A stretch of DNA of 64,000 nt from Nocardia puris (GCF_003315035.1 NZ_QNRE01000003.1:186001-250000), one strand, 5' to 3'; shown: positions 44,393-52,328, counted from the stretch's first letter. A program made the numbers and translations. The notes: generated from the sequence alone by a model not told the origin.

Positions 44393-45162
44393 GCCTGCTC
44401 CAGCGACTTCATCCGGTCGAGCACGGATTCGCTGGTGGGATCGCGCAATTCGGAGACGATGCGGCCGTCGGCGAGGAACACCACGCGGTCGGCGAACGAC
44501 GCGGCGTGCGGCTCGTGGGTGACGATCACGACGGTCTGCCCGAACTCGTCCACCGCCGCACGCAGGATCGACAGCACCTCCTCCGAGGATCGCGAGTCCA
44601 GGTTGCCGGTGGGTTCGTCGCCGAAGATGATCTCGGGTTTGCCCGCCAGCGCCCGCGCGCAGGCGACGCGCTGTTGCTGCCCGCCGGACAGTTCGCTGGG
44701 CCGGTGCCCGAGCCGGGCGGTGAGCCCGAGCCGCTTGGTGACCGTGTCCAGCCATTCGGCGTCGGCGGCGCGGCCGGCGATGTCCAGCGGCAGGGTGATG
44801 TTCTCCAGCGCGGTCAGCGTCGGCACCAGGTTGAACGCCTGGAACACGAACCCGATCCGGTCGCGGCGCAACTGCGTCATCTGCTTGTCGCCGAGCGAGG
44901 TCAGATCGGTGTCGCCGATGCGCACCTGCCCCGAGCTGGCGCTGTCCAACCCGGCCAGGCAGTGCATGAGCGTCGACTTCCCCGACCCCGACGGCCCCAT
45001 GATGGCCGTGAACTCCCGCTGCGCGAAATCCACCGACACCCCGTCCAGAGCCCGGACCTGCGTGTCTCCGGACCCGTACACCTTGACCAAGTCCACGGCG
45101 CGCGCCGCCACCCCGGTCCCGACGGCCTCAGCCGTCCCAGCCACTCCACCGTGCGAAGTCAT
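44389..45162 (-). CDS. ABC transporter ATP-binding protein (LolD/MacB type)
   Basis: A 257-residue ATPase. Walker A is GPSGSGKST, Q-loop in FVFQAFNLVPTLTALEN, ABC signature LSGGQQQR, Walker B IIFGDEP, and H-loop VTHEP. The LVPTLTALEN region marks the LolD/MacB/SalX group that drives FtsX-type permeases by mechanotransmission. It overlaps the permease by four bases and is the first gene of a two-gene operon. Confidence 0.93.
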   Translation of the reverse strand: MTSHGGVAGTAEAVGTGVAARAVDLVKVYGSGDTQVRALDGVSVDFAQREFTAIMGPSGSGKSTLMHCLAGLDSASSGQVRIGDTDLTSLGDKQMTQLRRDRIGFVFQAFNLVPTLTALENITLPLDIAGRAADAEWLDTVTKRLGLTARLGHRPSELSGGQQQRVACARALAGKPEIIFGDEPTGNLDSRSSEEVLSILRAAVDEFGQTVVIVTHEPHAASFADRVVFLADGRIVSELRDPTSESVLDRMKSLEQA

Positions 45163-45191
45163 GCACTCCAGTCTGTCGGTGATCGGTGCCG

Positions 45192-45221
45192 CGCGCCATC
45201 GGGGAAGTCCCCGATGGCGCG
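45192..45221 (-). terminator. Hairpin terminator, 13-bp stem
   Basis: Arms CGCGCCATCGGGG and its exact complement with loop AAGT. It lies 14 bases past the stop of the hypothetical gene at 45235 and upstream of the ABC operon. Confidence 0.75.
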
Positions 45222-45234
45222 GGGTTGATGCAGA

Positions 45235-45597
45235 TCACCCTCGAGAAGTAGGTGGTGCCGTGCCTCGATCGGTCTCCGGCTCGCGCCGGAGGCGGTCGAG
45301 GCGATCGGCTTCGGCGCGGGCCTGATCGCGCGCGCCGTGCAGATAGGCGATCGTCCCGATCATCACCTGTTCGAGCGGATCCCCCTCGGGGCCGAGCAAC
45401 GCGAGACGAGCCGCCATCTTCGCGGCGACCTCCTGCATGTTCAGCCCCTCCGACGCCAACGGAAGATTGCGCCACCAGATGTCCGCGAAGGTGTCCGCCA
45501 TCTGCTCCGAGGATTTCGCGAGCCGCTGCCAGATGTCGACGATCTGCTCCCGGTAGGCGTCCACGGTCTCGGGAGGGAACTCCGGCTCGTCGTTCAT
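45235..45597 (-). CDS. Hypothetical 120-residue protein
   Basis: A soluble helical protein with no family I recognise. It has an acidic start (MNDEPEFPPETVDAY), a Trp-rich middle (IWQRLAKSSEQM and DIWWRNLPL) and an Arg/Asp-rich, coiled-coil-like end. ATG 45597 was chosen because the upstream extension is Gly/Arg-rich noise; no clear ribosome site is present, but the start overlaps the stop of a small upstream ORF (ATGA), suggesting coupling. Confidence 0.6.
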   Translation of the reverse strand: MNDEPEFPPETVDAYREQIVDIWQRLAKSSEQMADTFADIWWRNLPLASEGLNMQEVAAKMAARLALLGPEGDPLEQVMIGTIAYLHGARDQARAEADRLDRLRREPETDRGTAPPTSRG

Positions 45598-45716
45598 CGG
45601 TGTCCGCTGCGTTGCCGTGTGGCTCCGCCCGCCCGCCCCTGAGCCCCAGCGCGCGGGTGCACGCCGGCGACTACCAACGCACCCGCCAGCAGCACCACAC
45701 CGAAGACTCGTCGCAT
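45594..45716 (-). CDS. Putative 40-residue exported/membrane peptide
   Basis: MRRVFGVVLLAGALVVAG looks like a signal peptide or single membrane helix, followed by a short Gly/Arg-rich tail. A GGGGG purine run lies just upstream. Its stop overlaps the ATG of the hypothetical gene (ATGA). No homologue is recognised. It may be a small membrane peptide or only a leader ORF. Confidence 0.4.
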   Translation of the reverse strand: MRRVFGVVLLAGALVVAGVHPRAGAQGRAGGATRQRSGHR

Positions 45717-45917
45717 GCTCACCCCCACTACCCACGCCGGGCCTTCATCGTTGCTGCAACTATACAAACGTCCACCCCTGACCGGGTTCCCGCCCAGATC
45801 GACCATCCAAAGTGCGGCTTGGTCGGGCATCCGCGCCGCCCACCCACCGTCGACGGCGATCGCGGGCGTGCGACAACTGCCCACCGGGCAGTTTCGAACC
45901 ACCAGGGCAAGGTGCTG

Positions 45918-46007
45918 ATGCGGAGATCCACACGCGCGGGGAGCGTGACGCCGATGGCCGGCACTACTTCGGCGGCCCAGGCTCAACCCCGCCGGCGCGG
46001 GGAGCAC
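45918..46007 (-). CRISPR. Two decayed CRISPR repeats, trailer side of array B
   Basis: Degenerate repeats lie at 45918-45946 and 45979-46007, exactly 61 bases apart, the same period as the intact part of array B. They keep the GCGCGGGGAGC half of the palindrome. The following 200 bases carry no repeat, so this part was probably cut off from the array by an insertion or deletion. Confidence 0.6.
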
Positions 46008-46030
46008 GTGCTACAGGCACGGTAGGGATG

Positions 46031-46084
46031 GATAGTACCGCCGGAGATAGTATCGCCAGAGATACTATCGCTCGCGATACTATC
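46031..46084. repeat. Four 9-bp GATAGTATC-type elements at exact 15-bp spacing
   Basis: GATAGTACC (46031), GATAGTATC (46046), GATACTATC (46061) and GATACTATC (46076) are spaced 15 bases start to start. The second pair is the reverse complement of the first, so the whole block has dyad symmetry around 46057. It lies inside decayed CRISPR sequence. It could be an operator cluster or a small tandem expansion. Confidence 0.6.
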
Positions 46085-46215
46085 CATTTCGGTACGAACA
46101 CTTCGGAATCCGCTCACGGGGCGGAGTCGCACGGATTCCACCAACGGCGATGATCGCGACTCTGCAAATGGTTGACCGCCTGGCACTTCGGCGCCGCCCG
46201 GCTGGGGGGGCATCG

Positions 46216-46550
46216 TGAACCATCTCCGCATGCGACTGGAGCATCCGAGCGGGTCGATCAGCGCGCCCATGACGCCGAGGCCCATCCCCGCATGCGCGGG
46301 GAGCATAAGGGGACCACCCAAGAACTCATGGCCGCCGCGGGCTCATCCCCGCACGGGCGGGGACCATCTCGGCGTCGAAATTAAGGCCGACACAACAGGG
46401 GGCTCATCCCCGCACACGCGGGGACCATGACTCGGCGGTCAGCAGGGTGATCGGGGTGGCGGGCTCATCCCCGCATGCGCGGGGACCATGGTCCAGGCAG
46501 ATCAGGCCGAGCGCGTCGCGTGGGCTCATCCCCGCATGCGCGGGGACCAT
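46216..46550 (-). CRISPR. CRISPR array B, six type I-E-like repeats, five spacers
   Basis: Repeats of 29 bp start at 46216 (very decayed), 46278, 46339, 46400, 46461 and 46522. Spacers are 32 bases (33 for the most decayed interval). Read on the minus strand, the repeat core is CCCCGCGCATGCGGGGATGA. The four leader-proximal repeats begin GGTCCCC and are nearly identical; the distal ones read GCTCCCC as in array A. The leader is on the right. No cas genes are present in the window. Confidence 0.9.
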
Positions 46551-46640
46551 ACTTCTTGACCTGCGGTTTTTCGCAGAGCTGAGCCGATTCTCATTCACTT
46601 TCGTCCGACCACGGCCATCGCGTCCGGACGCGACATCCAC
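46551..46640 (-). promoter_or_regulatory. Leader of CRISPR array B
   Basis: The sequence outside the last repeat. Its first 19 bases are identical to the reverse complement of the array A leader, and scattered matches continue for about 50 bases. It ends close to the TetR gene stop at 46650. Confidence 0.65.
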
Positions 46641-46649
46641 CGTATCCCC

Positions 46650-47228
46650 TCACCGTAAGATCAGCAGCGCCGATTTCTCGATCCGGTCGGCGATCTCCGC
46701 GTACGACGCGTAGCCCATTCCCGCGCGGACCAACGCTCCGGCGTAGAGCAGTTCGAGGGATTCGACGATGTCGGGGTCGGGGTCGGGGCCGAGGGCGCGC
46801 AGGATGCGTTTGCGGATTTCGGCGCCGATGCGGTCGCGCAGGTGGGCGACGTCGGGGTCGCGGCCGAGCAGGGCGCTGGTGACGGCGCCGGAGAGTTCTT
46901 GTTCGTCGGCGACGAGCAGGGCGATGTCGCGCAGTTCGGCGATGACGCGGACCACGGGGTCGGGGTCCTCGCTGGCGGGCGAGGGGGAGGCGATCAGGCG
47001 GCGCCAGAAGATCTCCGCGACCAGGTGTTCCTTGGAGGAGAAGTAGGTGTAGGCGGTGGCGGTGCCCACGCCGGCGGCGGCCGCGACCAGGCGGACGGTC
47101 ATGCCGGCGAAGCCCTCGCGGGCGAGCACTTCCACCGCCGCTTTGGTGAGCTTGTCGACGGTGTCGGCCTGCTTGCCGCTGAGGCGACGGCGGGTCGCCT
47201 CCAGCATCACGAAATCACCTTCAGACAT
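46650..47228 (-). CDS. TetR-family transcriptional regulator
   Basis: A 192-residue regulator. The N-terminal helix-turn-helix is REGFAGMTVRLVAAAAGVGT followed by ATAYTYFSSKEHLVAEIF; the remaining helices form the ligand pocket and dimer interface. ATG 47228 lies inside a 25-bp operator-like element and has no ribosome site, fitting a leaderless message; GTG 47210 or ATG 47207, with GAAGG upstream, are alternatives. The same element precedes the small ORF and SDR gene at 48904, so the likely regulon is this FAD-enzyme/SDR group plus itself. It is 21 bases downstream of the FAD enzyme gene. Confidence 0.88.
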   Translation of the reverse strand: MSEGDFVMLEATRRRLSGKQADTVDKLTKAAVEVLAREGFAGMTVRLVAAAAGVGTATAYTYFSSKEHLVAEIFWRRLIASPSPASEDPDPVVRVIAELRDIALLVADEQELSGAVTSALLGRDPDVAHLRDRIGAEIRKRILRALGPDPDPDIVESLELLYAGALVRAGMGYASYAEIADRIEKSALLILR

Positions 47229-47246
47229 GTGTCCAGACGCTATCAG
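47222..47246 (-). promoter_or_regulatory. Operator-like element overlapping TetR start
   Basis: Read on the minus strand it contains GATAGCGTCTGGACACATG, where the ATG is the TetR start codon. Allowing two or three changes it matches the element at 48904-48928. The central GTC-N2-GAC is a dyad, and GATAGC is a possible -10. Confidence 0.6.
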
Positions 47247-47249
47247 GGT

Positions 47250-48722
47250 CTAGCCGTCTTTGGCGGCGGCCCTCCCGGCACGGCGGCCGTAGAAGCTGCC
47301 GTCACCCAGCGACGCACCGCTGACATAGCCGCCGGCGCACAATCCCGACGTGCACCGGCCGGCCGCGTACAGACCCGGGATCGGCTCGCCGGACACGTGC
47401 AGGACGCGCGAATCCAGATCGGTGCGCAACCCGCCGAGGGTGAATCCCGCGGTGAAGTTGCGCATGTCGAAGCCCGCCAAGGGCGTACCGATCGGCCGCA
47501 CCCATTCCGGCTTCTTCCCCAGCACCGGATCGTGCCCGTCGGCGGCGTGCCGGTTGTAGACCTCGATGGTGGATTGCAAAGTGCCGCTGGGCAATCCGAT
47601 CTCGGCTTCCAGTTCGGCGACGCTCTCGCACGCCCACGTGGGCGGCTGCCGGAAAAACGGCGTGGCGGTCACGGTGGCCAGCGCCTCCTCGTAGGACCGC
47701 TCGTCGATCACCAGGAAGGCCTGATTCTCGTTGCGCAGCAACGTCGCCTGCCCGATGTGGCCGCCGTAGGTGTCCTCGGGGACGTAGCGCTGGCCGCGCC
47801 CGTTCACCAGGATGCCGCGCGCCAGCAGCTGCGGATCGCCGAAGAACGCGACCTCGGTGGCATCCATGTGGGCCAGGTCGGCGCCGAGCGCCTGCGCCAC
47901 CCGGATGCCGATGCCGTCGTGCTCCTCGATCGCCGCCGCCGGACGGCCGATCAGGCGCGGCGCGTAGCCCTGCACCATGGACTGGGCGTAGGCGAAACTG
48001 CCGGTGGCGAGCACCACGCCGCGCTCGGCGCGGATCGCGACGCGCTCGCCGAACCGGGTGGCGAGCACGCCGACGACGCGGTCGTCGTCGTCGACGATCA
48101 ACCGGCGGATGCGGGTGTCGAATTCGACTCGCGCGCCGAGCTTTTCGGCGGTCTCCGCGAGCGGCTTCATGAGCATGTAGCCGCCACTGCGCTGCCCGGG
48201 GCGCTTGTCGGAGTACTGCGGAACATGGCCGCGCGGTGCGGGTTTCGCGAGAGTGTTGAAGGGCGCGGAGTTCTCGCCGCCGGAATAGCCGAGCCCTTCG
48301 TCGTGGGGCACCTCCCACCCCGGCTCACCCCAGAACGCTTCGCGGAACGGCACTCCGCACGCCACGAGCCATTCGTAGTGCTCGACACTGCCGCGGCAGT
48401 AGTCGGCGATCCTGGCCTCGTCGGCGCCCGGCCCGACGGCGGCGAGCAGGAACTGCTCCATGTTCTCCGGGGTGTCCTCGAAGCCGAGCGCCTTCTGCAA
48501 CGGCGTGCCGCCGCCGAGGTAGATCCAGCCGCCCGCCATGGACGCCGCGCCGCCCCAGCCGCCCGCACGTTCGAGGATGAGCACGTCGGCACCGGCCCGC
48601 GCCGCCTCGACGGCCGCGCACACCCCGGCGATCCCGTAGCCTGCGACCACCACGTCGGCGGTGTGCGCCCAGGTGTCCACGTCGCGGGCGCGCAGCGGTC
48701 GGACGGTGTCGATATCGGTCAC
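47250..48722 (-). CDS. FAD-binding dehydrogenase, ketosteroid-dehydrogenase-like
   Basis: A 490-residue flavoprotein of the fumarate-reductase/3-ketosteroid-dehydrogenase superfamily. The N-terminal FAD motif is VVVAGYGIAGVCAAVEAARAG followed by LILERAGGWGG; the C-terminal motif GLYAAGRCTSGLCAGGYVSG closes the FAD site. GTG 48722 has GAGGAG seven bases upstream. The TetR gene lies just downstream and an SDR is encoded divergently. The substrate is unknown; steroid or other alicyclic ketones are possible by family. Confidence 0.85.
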   Translation of the reverse strand: MTDIDTVRPLRARDVDTWAHTADVVVAGYGIAGVCAAVEAARAGADVLILERAGGWGGAASMAGGWIYLGGGTPLQKALGFEDTPENMEQFLLAAVGPGADEARIADYCRGSVEHYEWLVACGVPFREAFWGEPGWEVPHDEGLGYSGGENSAPFNTLAKPAPRGHVPQYSDKRPGQRSGGYMLMKPLAETAEKLGARVEFDTRIRRLIVDDDDRVVGVLATRFGERVAIRAERGVVLATGSFAYAQSMVQGYAPRLIGRPAAAIEEHDGIGIRVAQALGADLAHMDATEVAFFGDPQLLARGILVNGRGQRYVPEDTYGGHIGQATLLRNENQAFLVIDERSYEEALATVTATPFFRQPPTWACESVAELEAEIGLPSGTLQSTIEVYNRHAADGHDPVLGKKPEWVRPIGTPLAGFDMRNFTAGFTLGGLRTDLDSRVLHVSGEPIPGLYAAGRCTSGLCAGGYVSGASLGDGSFYGRRAGRAAAKDG

Positions 48723-48903
48723 GGTTTCTCCTCGGATTCCGTCGCGCGGGCCGCGTCGGTGCGCGGCGCCGCGAGGATGCCCACTCGTTCCGGAACGCGG
48801 TCCGGAGTCACAACAGCAACAGTAACTTGTTCCTGTTTTCCGAGTGGAGAACTTACCCGCCGCGACTCGATCCCATCGACCCATTGTCCCGGTAGCCGGT
48901 GCA

Positions 48904-48928
48904 CTGATAGTGTCCAGACACATGTCCA
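48904..48928 (+). promoter_or_regulatory. Operator-like element upstream of small ORF/SDR
   Basis: It contains GATAGTGTCCAGACACATG on the plus strand, with the dyad GTGTC-CA-GACAC. The ATG at its end (48922) starts a small ORF that runs into the SDR gene. The nearly identical element at the TetR start suggests TetR binds both. Confidence 0.65.
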
Positions 48929-49068
48929 GCTACGCGTCTCCACGAGTCGGCAACCCGGCGCGTGGTCGCGAGAACTCGTTACGGAAATTCCGGACCGAGA
49001 TCGACTCGCCGTCACCGACCTTCGACCTGCGCGACACGTCCGCGCACCCGATCCCCGTGGAGAGGTAA
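48922..49068 (+). CDS. Putative 48-residue leaderless small ORF before SDR
   Basis: It begins at the ATG embedded in the operator-like element and ends with TAA overlapping the SDR start by one base (TAATG). The product is polar and unstructured, with no recognised domain. Leaderless translation is common in mycolic actinobacteria, so it may be a leader peptide that delivers ribosomes to the SDR gene. Confidence 0.4.
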   Translation: MSSYASPRVGNPARGRENSLRKFRTEIDSPSPTFDLRDTSAHPIPVER

Positions 49069-49841
49069 TGCCGCGCTTCGAACCCCATCCCACCCGCCGC
49101 CCCGCCCTGATCGCGGGCGCGTCCTCGGGCATCGGCGCGGCTACCGCCGTGGCGCTGGCCGAACTGGGCCATCCGGTCGCGCTCGGCGCGCGCCGCGTCG
49201 AGTTGTGCGAGGAACTGGCCGGCAAGATCCGCGCCGACGGCGGCGACGCGCTCGCGCACCGGCTCGACGTGACCGACGCCGACTCGGTGGACGCCTTCGT
49301 CACCGCGGCCGAGGACGCGCTCGGACCGGCGGAGATCCTGGTCTCGGGCGCGGGTGACATCGAATTCGCCCTGGTGCAGGACATGGATCCGGAGAGCTTC
49401 CTGCGGCAGGTGCACGTGCACCTGGTCGGGGCGCAGCGCTTGGTGCATCGGGTGCTGCCCGGCATGCTGGCGCGCAAGCGCGGCGACCTGGTCCTCATCG
49501 GCTCGGACTGCGCGCCGCAGCCGCGCCCCCGCACCGGCGCCTACACCGCCGCCAAGGCGGGACTGGAGGCGATGGCGACCCAGTTGCGAATGGAGTTGGA
49601 GGGCACCGGGATTCGCTCCTCTGTGGTGCGCCCCGGACCGACGCTGACGAATATGGGCATGAACTCGACGCCCGAGGTGGTCGGGCCGCTGCTGGAGGAC
49701 TGGCAGCGGTGGGGTTTCGCCAGGCACCCCTACATGCTGCGCGCCTCCGACCTCGCGGCGGCCGTGGTGGCAGTGGTGTCGGCGCCGCGCGGGGCGCACC
49801 TGGTGCTCGTCGAGGTGCAGCCCGAGGCCCCGCTGAAGTGA
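49068..49841 (+). CDS. Short-chain dehydrogenase/reductase
   Basis: A 257-residue SDR. NAD(P)-binding motif GASSGIGAATAVALAELG, an NAG-equivalent GAGDI, catalytic Ser in LVLIGSDC and YTAAK for the Tyr/Lys pair. It probably oxidises or reduces a hydroxyl/keto group on the same substrate handled by the divergent FAD enzyme. ATG 49068 follows GGAGAGG. Soluble and cytoplasmic; the substrate is unknown. Confidence 0.9.
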   Translation: MPRFEPHPTRRPALIAGASSGIGAATAVALAELGHPVALGARRVELCEELAGKIRADGGDALAHRLDVTDADSVDAFVTAAEDALGPAEILVSGAGDIEFALVQDMDPESFLRQVHVHLVGAQRLVHRVLPGMLARKRGDLVLIGSDCAPQPRPRTGAYTAAKAGLEAMATQLRMELEGTGIRSSVVRPGPTLTNMGMNSTPEVVGPLLEDWQRWGFARHPYMLRASDLAAAVVAVVSAPRGAHLVLVEVQPEAPLK

Positions 49842-49901
49842 ACGGAGATCCGGTAGCGTGGCGCTCGGGGTGGGCCGACGACATCGAAGAGGTGTAGACG
49901 C

Positions 49902-50387
49902 GTGAGCATTCGCGAGATTCCGCTGCGGACCCTGACGGGCGCGCCGACCACGCTGGCCGAACTGGCCGGCGACAAGGCCGTGCTGCTGGTCAATGTGGCC
50001 TCCAAATGCGGTCTGACGCCGCAGTATTCGGGGCTGGTCGAGCTGAACAAGACCTACGGTCCGCGCGGGTTCACTGTGATCGGCGTGCCGTGCAACCAGT
50101 TCATGGGACAGGAGCCGGGCACCGCCGAGGAGATCGAGCAGTTCTGCTCCACCACCTACGGCGTCGATTTCCCGCTGCTGGAGAAGACCGAGGTGAACGG
50201 TGAGAACCGGCACCCGCTCTATGCCGAGCTGGTCGAGACCGCCGACGCCGAGGGCGGCGCGGGCGATATCCAGTGGAACTTCGAGAAGTTCCTCATCGAC
50301 CGCGACGGCAAGGTGGCCGCGCGCTTCCGCCCGACCGTCACGCCGCAGGACGCGACGATCACCTCGGCCATCGAGGGCGTGCTCTAA
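49902..50387 (+). CDS. Glutathione peroxidase family protein (thioredoxin-dependent type)
   Basis: A 161-residue peroxidase. The peroxidatic Cys is C36 in NVASKCGLTPQY, with Gln in VPCNQFMGQ and Trp in IQWNFEKFLID completing the active site. Cys replaces selenocysteine, and the mycolic-acid actinobacteria I know use mycothiol and thioredoxin rather than glutathione, so the reductant is probably thioredoxin. It reduces peroxides in the cytoplasm. It converges with a Ser/Thr kinase gene, overlapping by four bases at the stops. Confidence 0.93.
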   Translation: MSIREIPLRTLTGAPTTLAELAGDKAVLLVNVASKCGLTPQYSGLVELNKTYGPRGFTVIGVPCNQFMGQEPGTAEEIEQFCSTTYGVDFPLLEKTEVNGENRHPLYAELVETADAEGGAGDIQWNFEKFLIDRDGKVAARFRPTVTPQDATITSAIEGVL

Positions 50388-52324
50388 CTCAGCGGCGCGG
50401 ACTGCCACCAGGCCATGAGCTCCTCGCGCGTGGCGATGAATCCCACGCTGTAGAGGAGGAAGGTGGCGCGGTCGGCGTCGCCGGAGAACCAGGTGACCAT
50501 GCGCGGACGCTTGCTCACCGGATTGTCGTCGAGCAGGTAGTTCCGGTACAGGTACGGGCCGTGTTGCGCGGTCGAGACGGTGTACCCGGGCAGGTGATCG
50601 ATCGCGACCTGCGCGCTCTCGGAGTCCTCGTAGACGAACAGCTGGTAGTTGGCCTTGTTGTCGCCGCCGAAGCAGTACCAGTACGCCGAGAAGTCGCCGA
50701 AATCCGGTGCGCCCGCGTCCATCGCGTTCGGTGAGCCCGCGTCGTGCGCGAAACAGGTGCTGCCGTTGAAGCCGTCGCCGATGTGGACGATGCCGTCCGG
50801 ATCCACCGGCGGTGTCATGCCGGGGAACGCGGTGCTGATGCGGGTGAGCCGTTCGGCGAGGCTGCCGGAGAGTGGTGGTGACGCGGGCGCGGAATCGACC
50901 GTCGTCGTGGGCGTCGTCGTGGATGCCGCAGCGGGCTCGGTCGTGATCGCGGCCGCCGACGCGTCGGATTCGCCGCCGCGATCCAGGGCGAACACCGTCG
51001 CGCCCGCCCCGACCGCCACCGCCGCCACCAGGGCGAGGCCGATCCCCAAGGCGCGGCGGGATCCGGACGCGCGCGGCGGGCCGGGTGGGAGCGGGCTGTC
51101 GGAATCGCGGACGGGCGCGGCGTTGTCGTAGGCCAGGGGTTCGTGTGCGCGGTACGAGTCGGAGTCCGCCCCGGTCGCCCGCCCCTGTGCGAAACCCGGC
51201 CCAGCCGAGGAGAACTCGGCGGACCGCTCGGATGCGAAGCCCGGCTCGGCGGCACCGCCGGGCGGAAAGCTCGAATCGCCCGGCCGGCCCCGTCCGAATC
51301 CCGGTCCGTCAGCGTGGGCGAACCCGAAATCCGAAGCCGCAGGGCCTGGAACGAAGGTCGCGCCGGCGGCCGATGGTGACGCGAACCCTTGACCCGCACT
51401 CGGGCCGGGGGCGAGGGGCGGACCGTCCACGAACTTCGGTGGCGCACCCCATTCCGCGGTGACCGGCGCGCCGAAACCGTTGTCGCCCGGCGCATCCGGC
51501 GCGGCCAATGCGCGCCACGCGGCGGCCGCGAACTCCGTGCACGAATCGAACCGATCCGCGGGTCTTTTCGCGAGGGCGCGGGCGAGGACGGCGTCCAGCG
51601 CGACCGGCAATCCCGGACGGGCCGACGCCAGCGGCGGCGGTTGCCGCTGCATGTGACCCTGGATCACCGCGACCGGGTTGTCCGCCTCGAACGGCACCGC
51701 GCCCGTGAGCAACCGGAACAGCGTGCAGGCCAAGGAGTACTGGTCGGAGCGGTGGTCCAGCGGCACGCCGGACAGCTGCTCCGGCGAGGCGAAAGCCAGG
51801 GTGGCGGTGAAGGTTCCGGTCTGGGTGAGCTTGCGCTTGTCGTCGCGCAGGCGGGCGATGCCGAAGTCGGTGAGGAAGACCCGCTCCCCGGCGTCGGCCC
51901 GCTCCAGCAAGATGTTGGCGGGCTTCACATCCCGGTGCAGCACACCCTTGCCGTGCGCGAAGTCGAGGGCCTTCGCGGTCTCCGCGACGATTCGCACCGC
52001 GCGATGCGGCGGCAGGTGCCAGGCATCCAGCGACGCGGCATCCTCGCCCTCGACGTACCGCATCGAGATCCACAGCTGCTCGTCCTCGATGCCCCGGTCG
52101 AACACCGTCACGATGTTCGGGTGGTCGAGCCGGGCCACCAGATCCGCCTCCCGCTCGAAGCGGGCGCGGATCTCGTTGTCGTGGAACAACTCCCGATTGA
52201 GCAGCTTGAGCGCCGTCAGCCGGGGCAGGCGTGGGTGGCGCGCCAGGTACACCGACCCCATGCCCCCGCGACCCAGCAGGCGTTCGACGGTGTACCCGGC
52301 GAAGACCGCGCCGTTGTCCAGCAT
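50384..52324 (-). CDS. Receptor-type Ser/Thr protein kinase with extracytoplasmic domain, 1
   Basis: A 646-residue membrane kinase. The kinase domain (1-275) has LGRGGMGSVY, ALKLLNREL, HRDVKPANILL, DFGIARL and SPEQ. A Pro/Gly/Ser-rich linker follows; one transmembrane helix (IGLALVAAVAVGAGATVFAL, about residue 430); a Thr/Pro/Ala stalk; then a C-terminal extracytoplasmic domain with AFPGMTPP, two Cys (TCFAHDAGSP, YWYCFGG), and FVYEDSESAQ near the end. This last domain matches the one in the next kinase gene but no family I can name. It probably senses an envelope signal. Confidence 0.88.
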   Translation of the reverse strand: MLDNGAVFAGYTVERLLGRGGMGSVYLARHPRLPRLTALKLLNRELFHDNEIRARFEREADLVARLDHPNIVTVFDRGIEDEQLWISMRYVEGEDAASLDAWHLPPHRAVRIVAETAKALDFAHGKGVLHRDVKPANILLERADAGERVFLTDFGIARLRDDKRKLTQTGTFTATLAFASPEQLSGVPLDHRSDQYSLACTLFRLLTGAVPFEADNPVAVIQGHMQRQPPPLASARPGLPVALDAVLARALAKRPADRFDSCTEFAAAAWRALAAPDAPGDNGFGAPVTAEWGAPPKFVDGPPLAPGPSAGQGFASPSAAGATFVPGPAASDFGFAHADGPGFGRGRPGDSSFPPGGAAEPGFASERSAEFSSAGPGFAQGRATGADSDSYRAHEPLAYDNAAPVRDSDSPLPPGPPRASGSRRALGIGLALVAAVAVGAGATVFALDRGGESDASAAAITTEPAAASTTTPTTTVDSAPASPPLSGSLAERLTRISTAFPGMTPPVDPDGIVHIGDGFNGSTCFAHDAGSPNAMDAGAPDFGDFSAYWYCFGGDNKANYQLFVYEDSESAQVAIDHLPGYTVSTAQHGPYLYRNYLLDDNPVSKRPRMVTWFSGDADRATFLLYSVGFIATREELMAWWQSAPLS

Positions 52325-52328
52325 CGGG

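Noticed and set aside
41657..45325. A 1222-codon open frame on the plus strand across the ABC transporter genes
   Set aside because: It is antisense to two genes with clear ABC transporter motifs and encodes His/Arg/Asp-rich sequence typical of GC-biased shadow frames.
45812..46153. Plus-strand ORF with pentapeptide-like runs (DSIARDTIARDTI)
   Set aside because: The runs come from the 15-base GATAGTATC block; the ORF has no ribosome site and crosses decayed CRISPR sequence.
46404..46640. Short minus-strand ORF with the recurring peptide MVPAHAGMSP
   Set aside because: This is translation of CRISPR repeats, not a protein.
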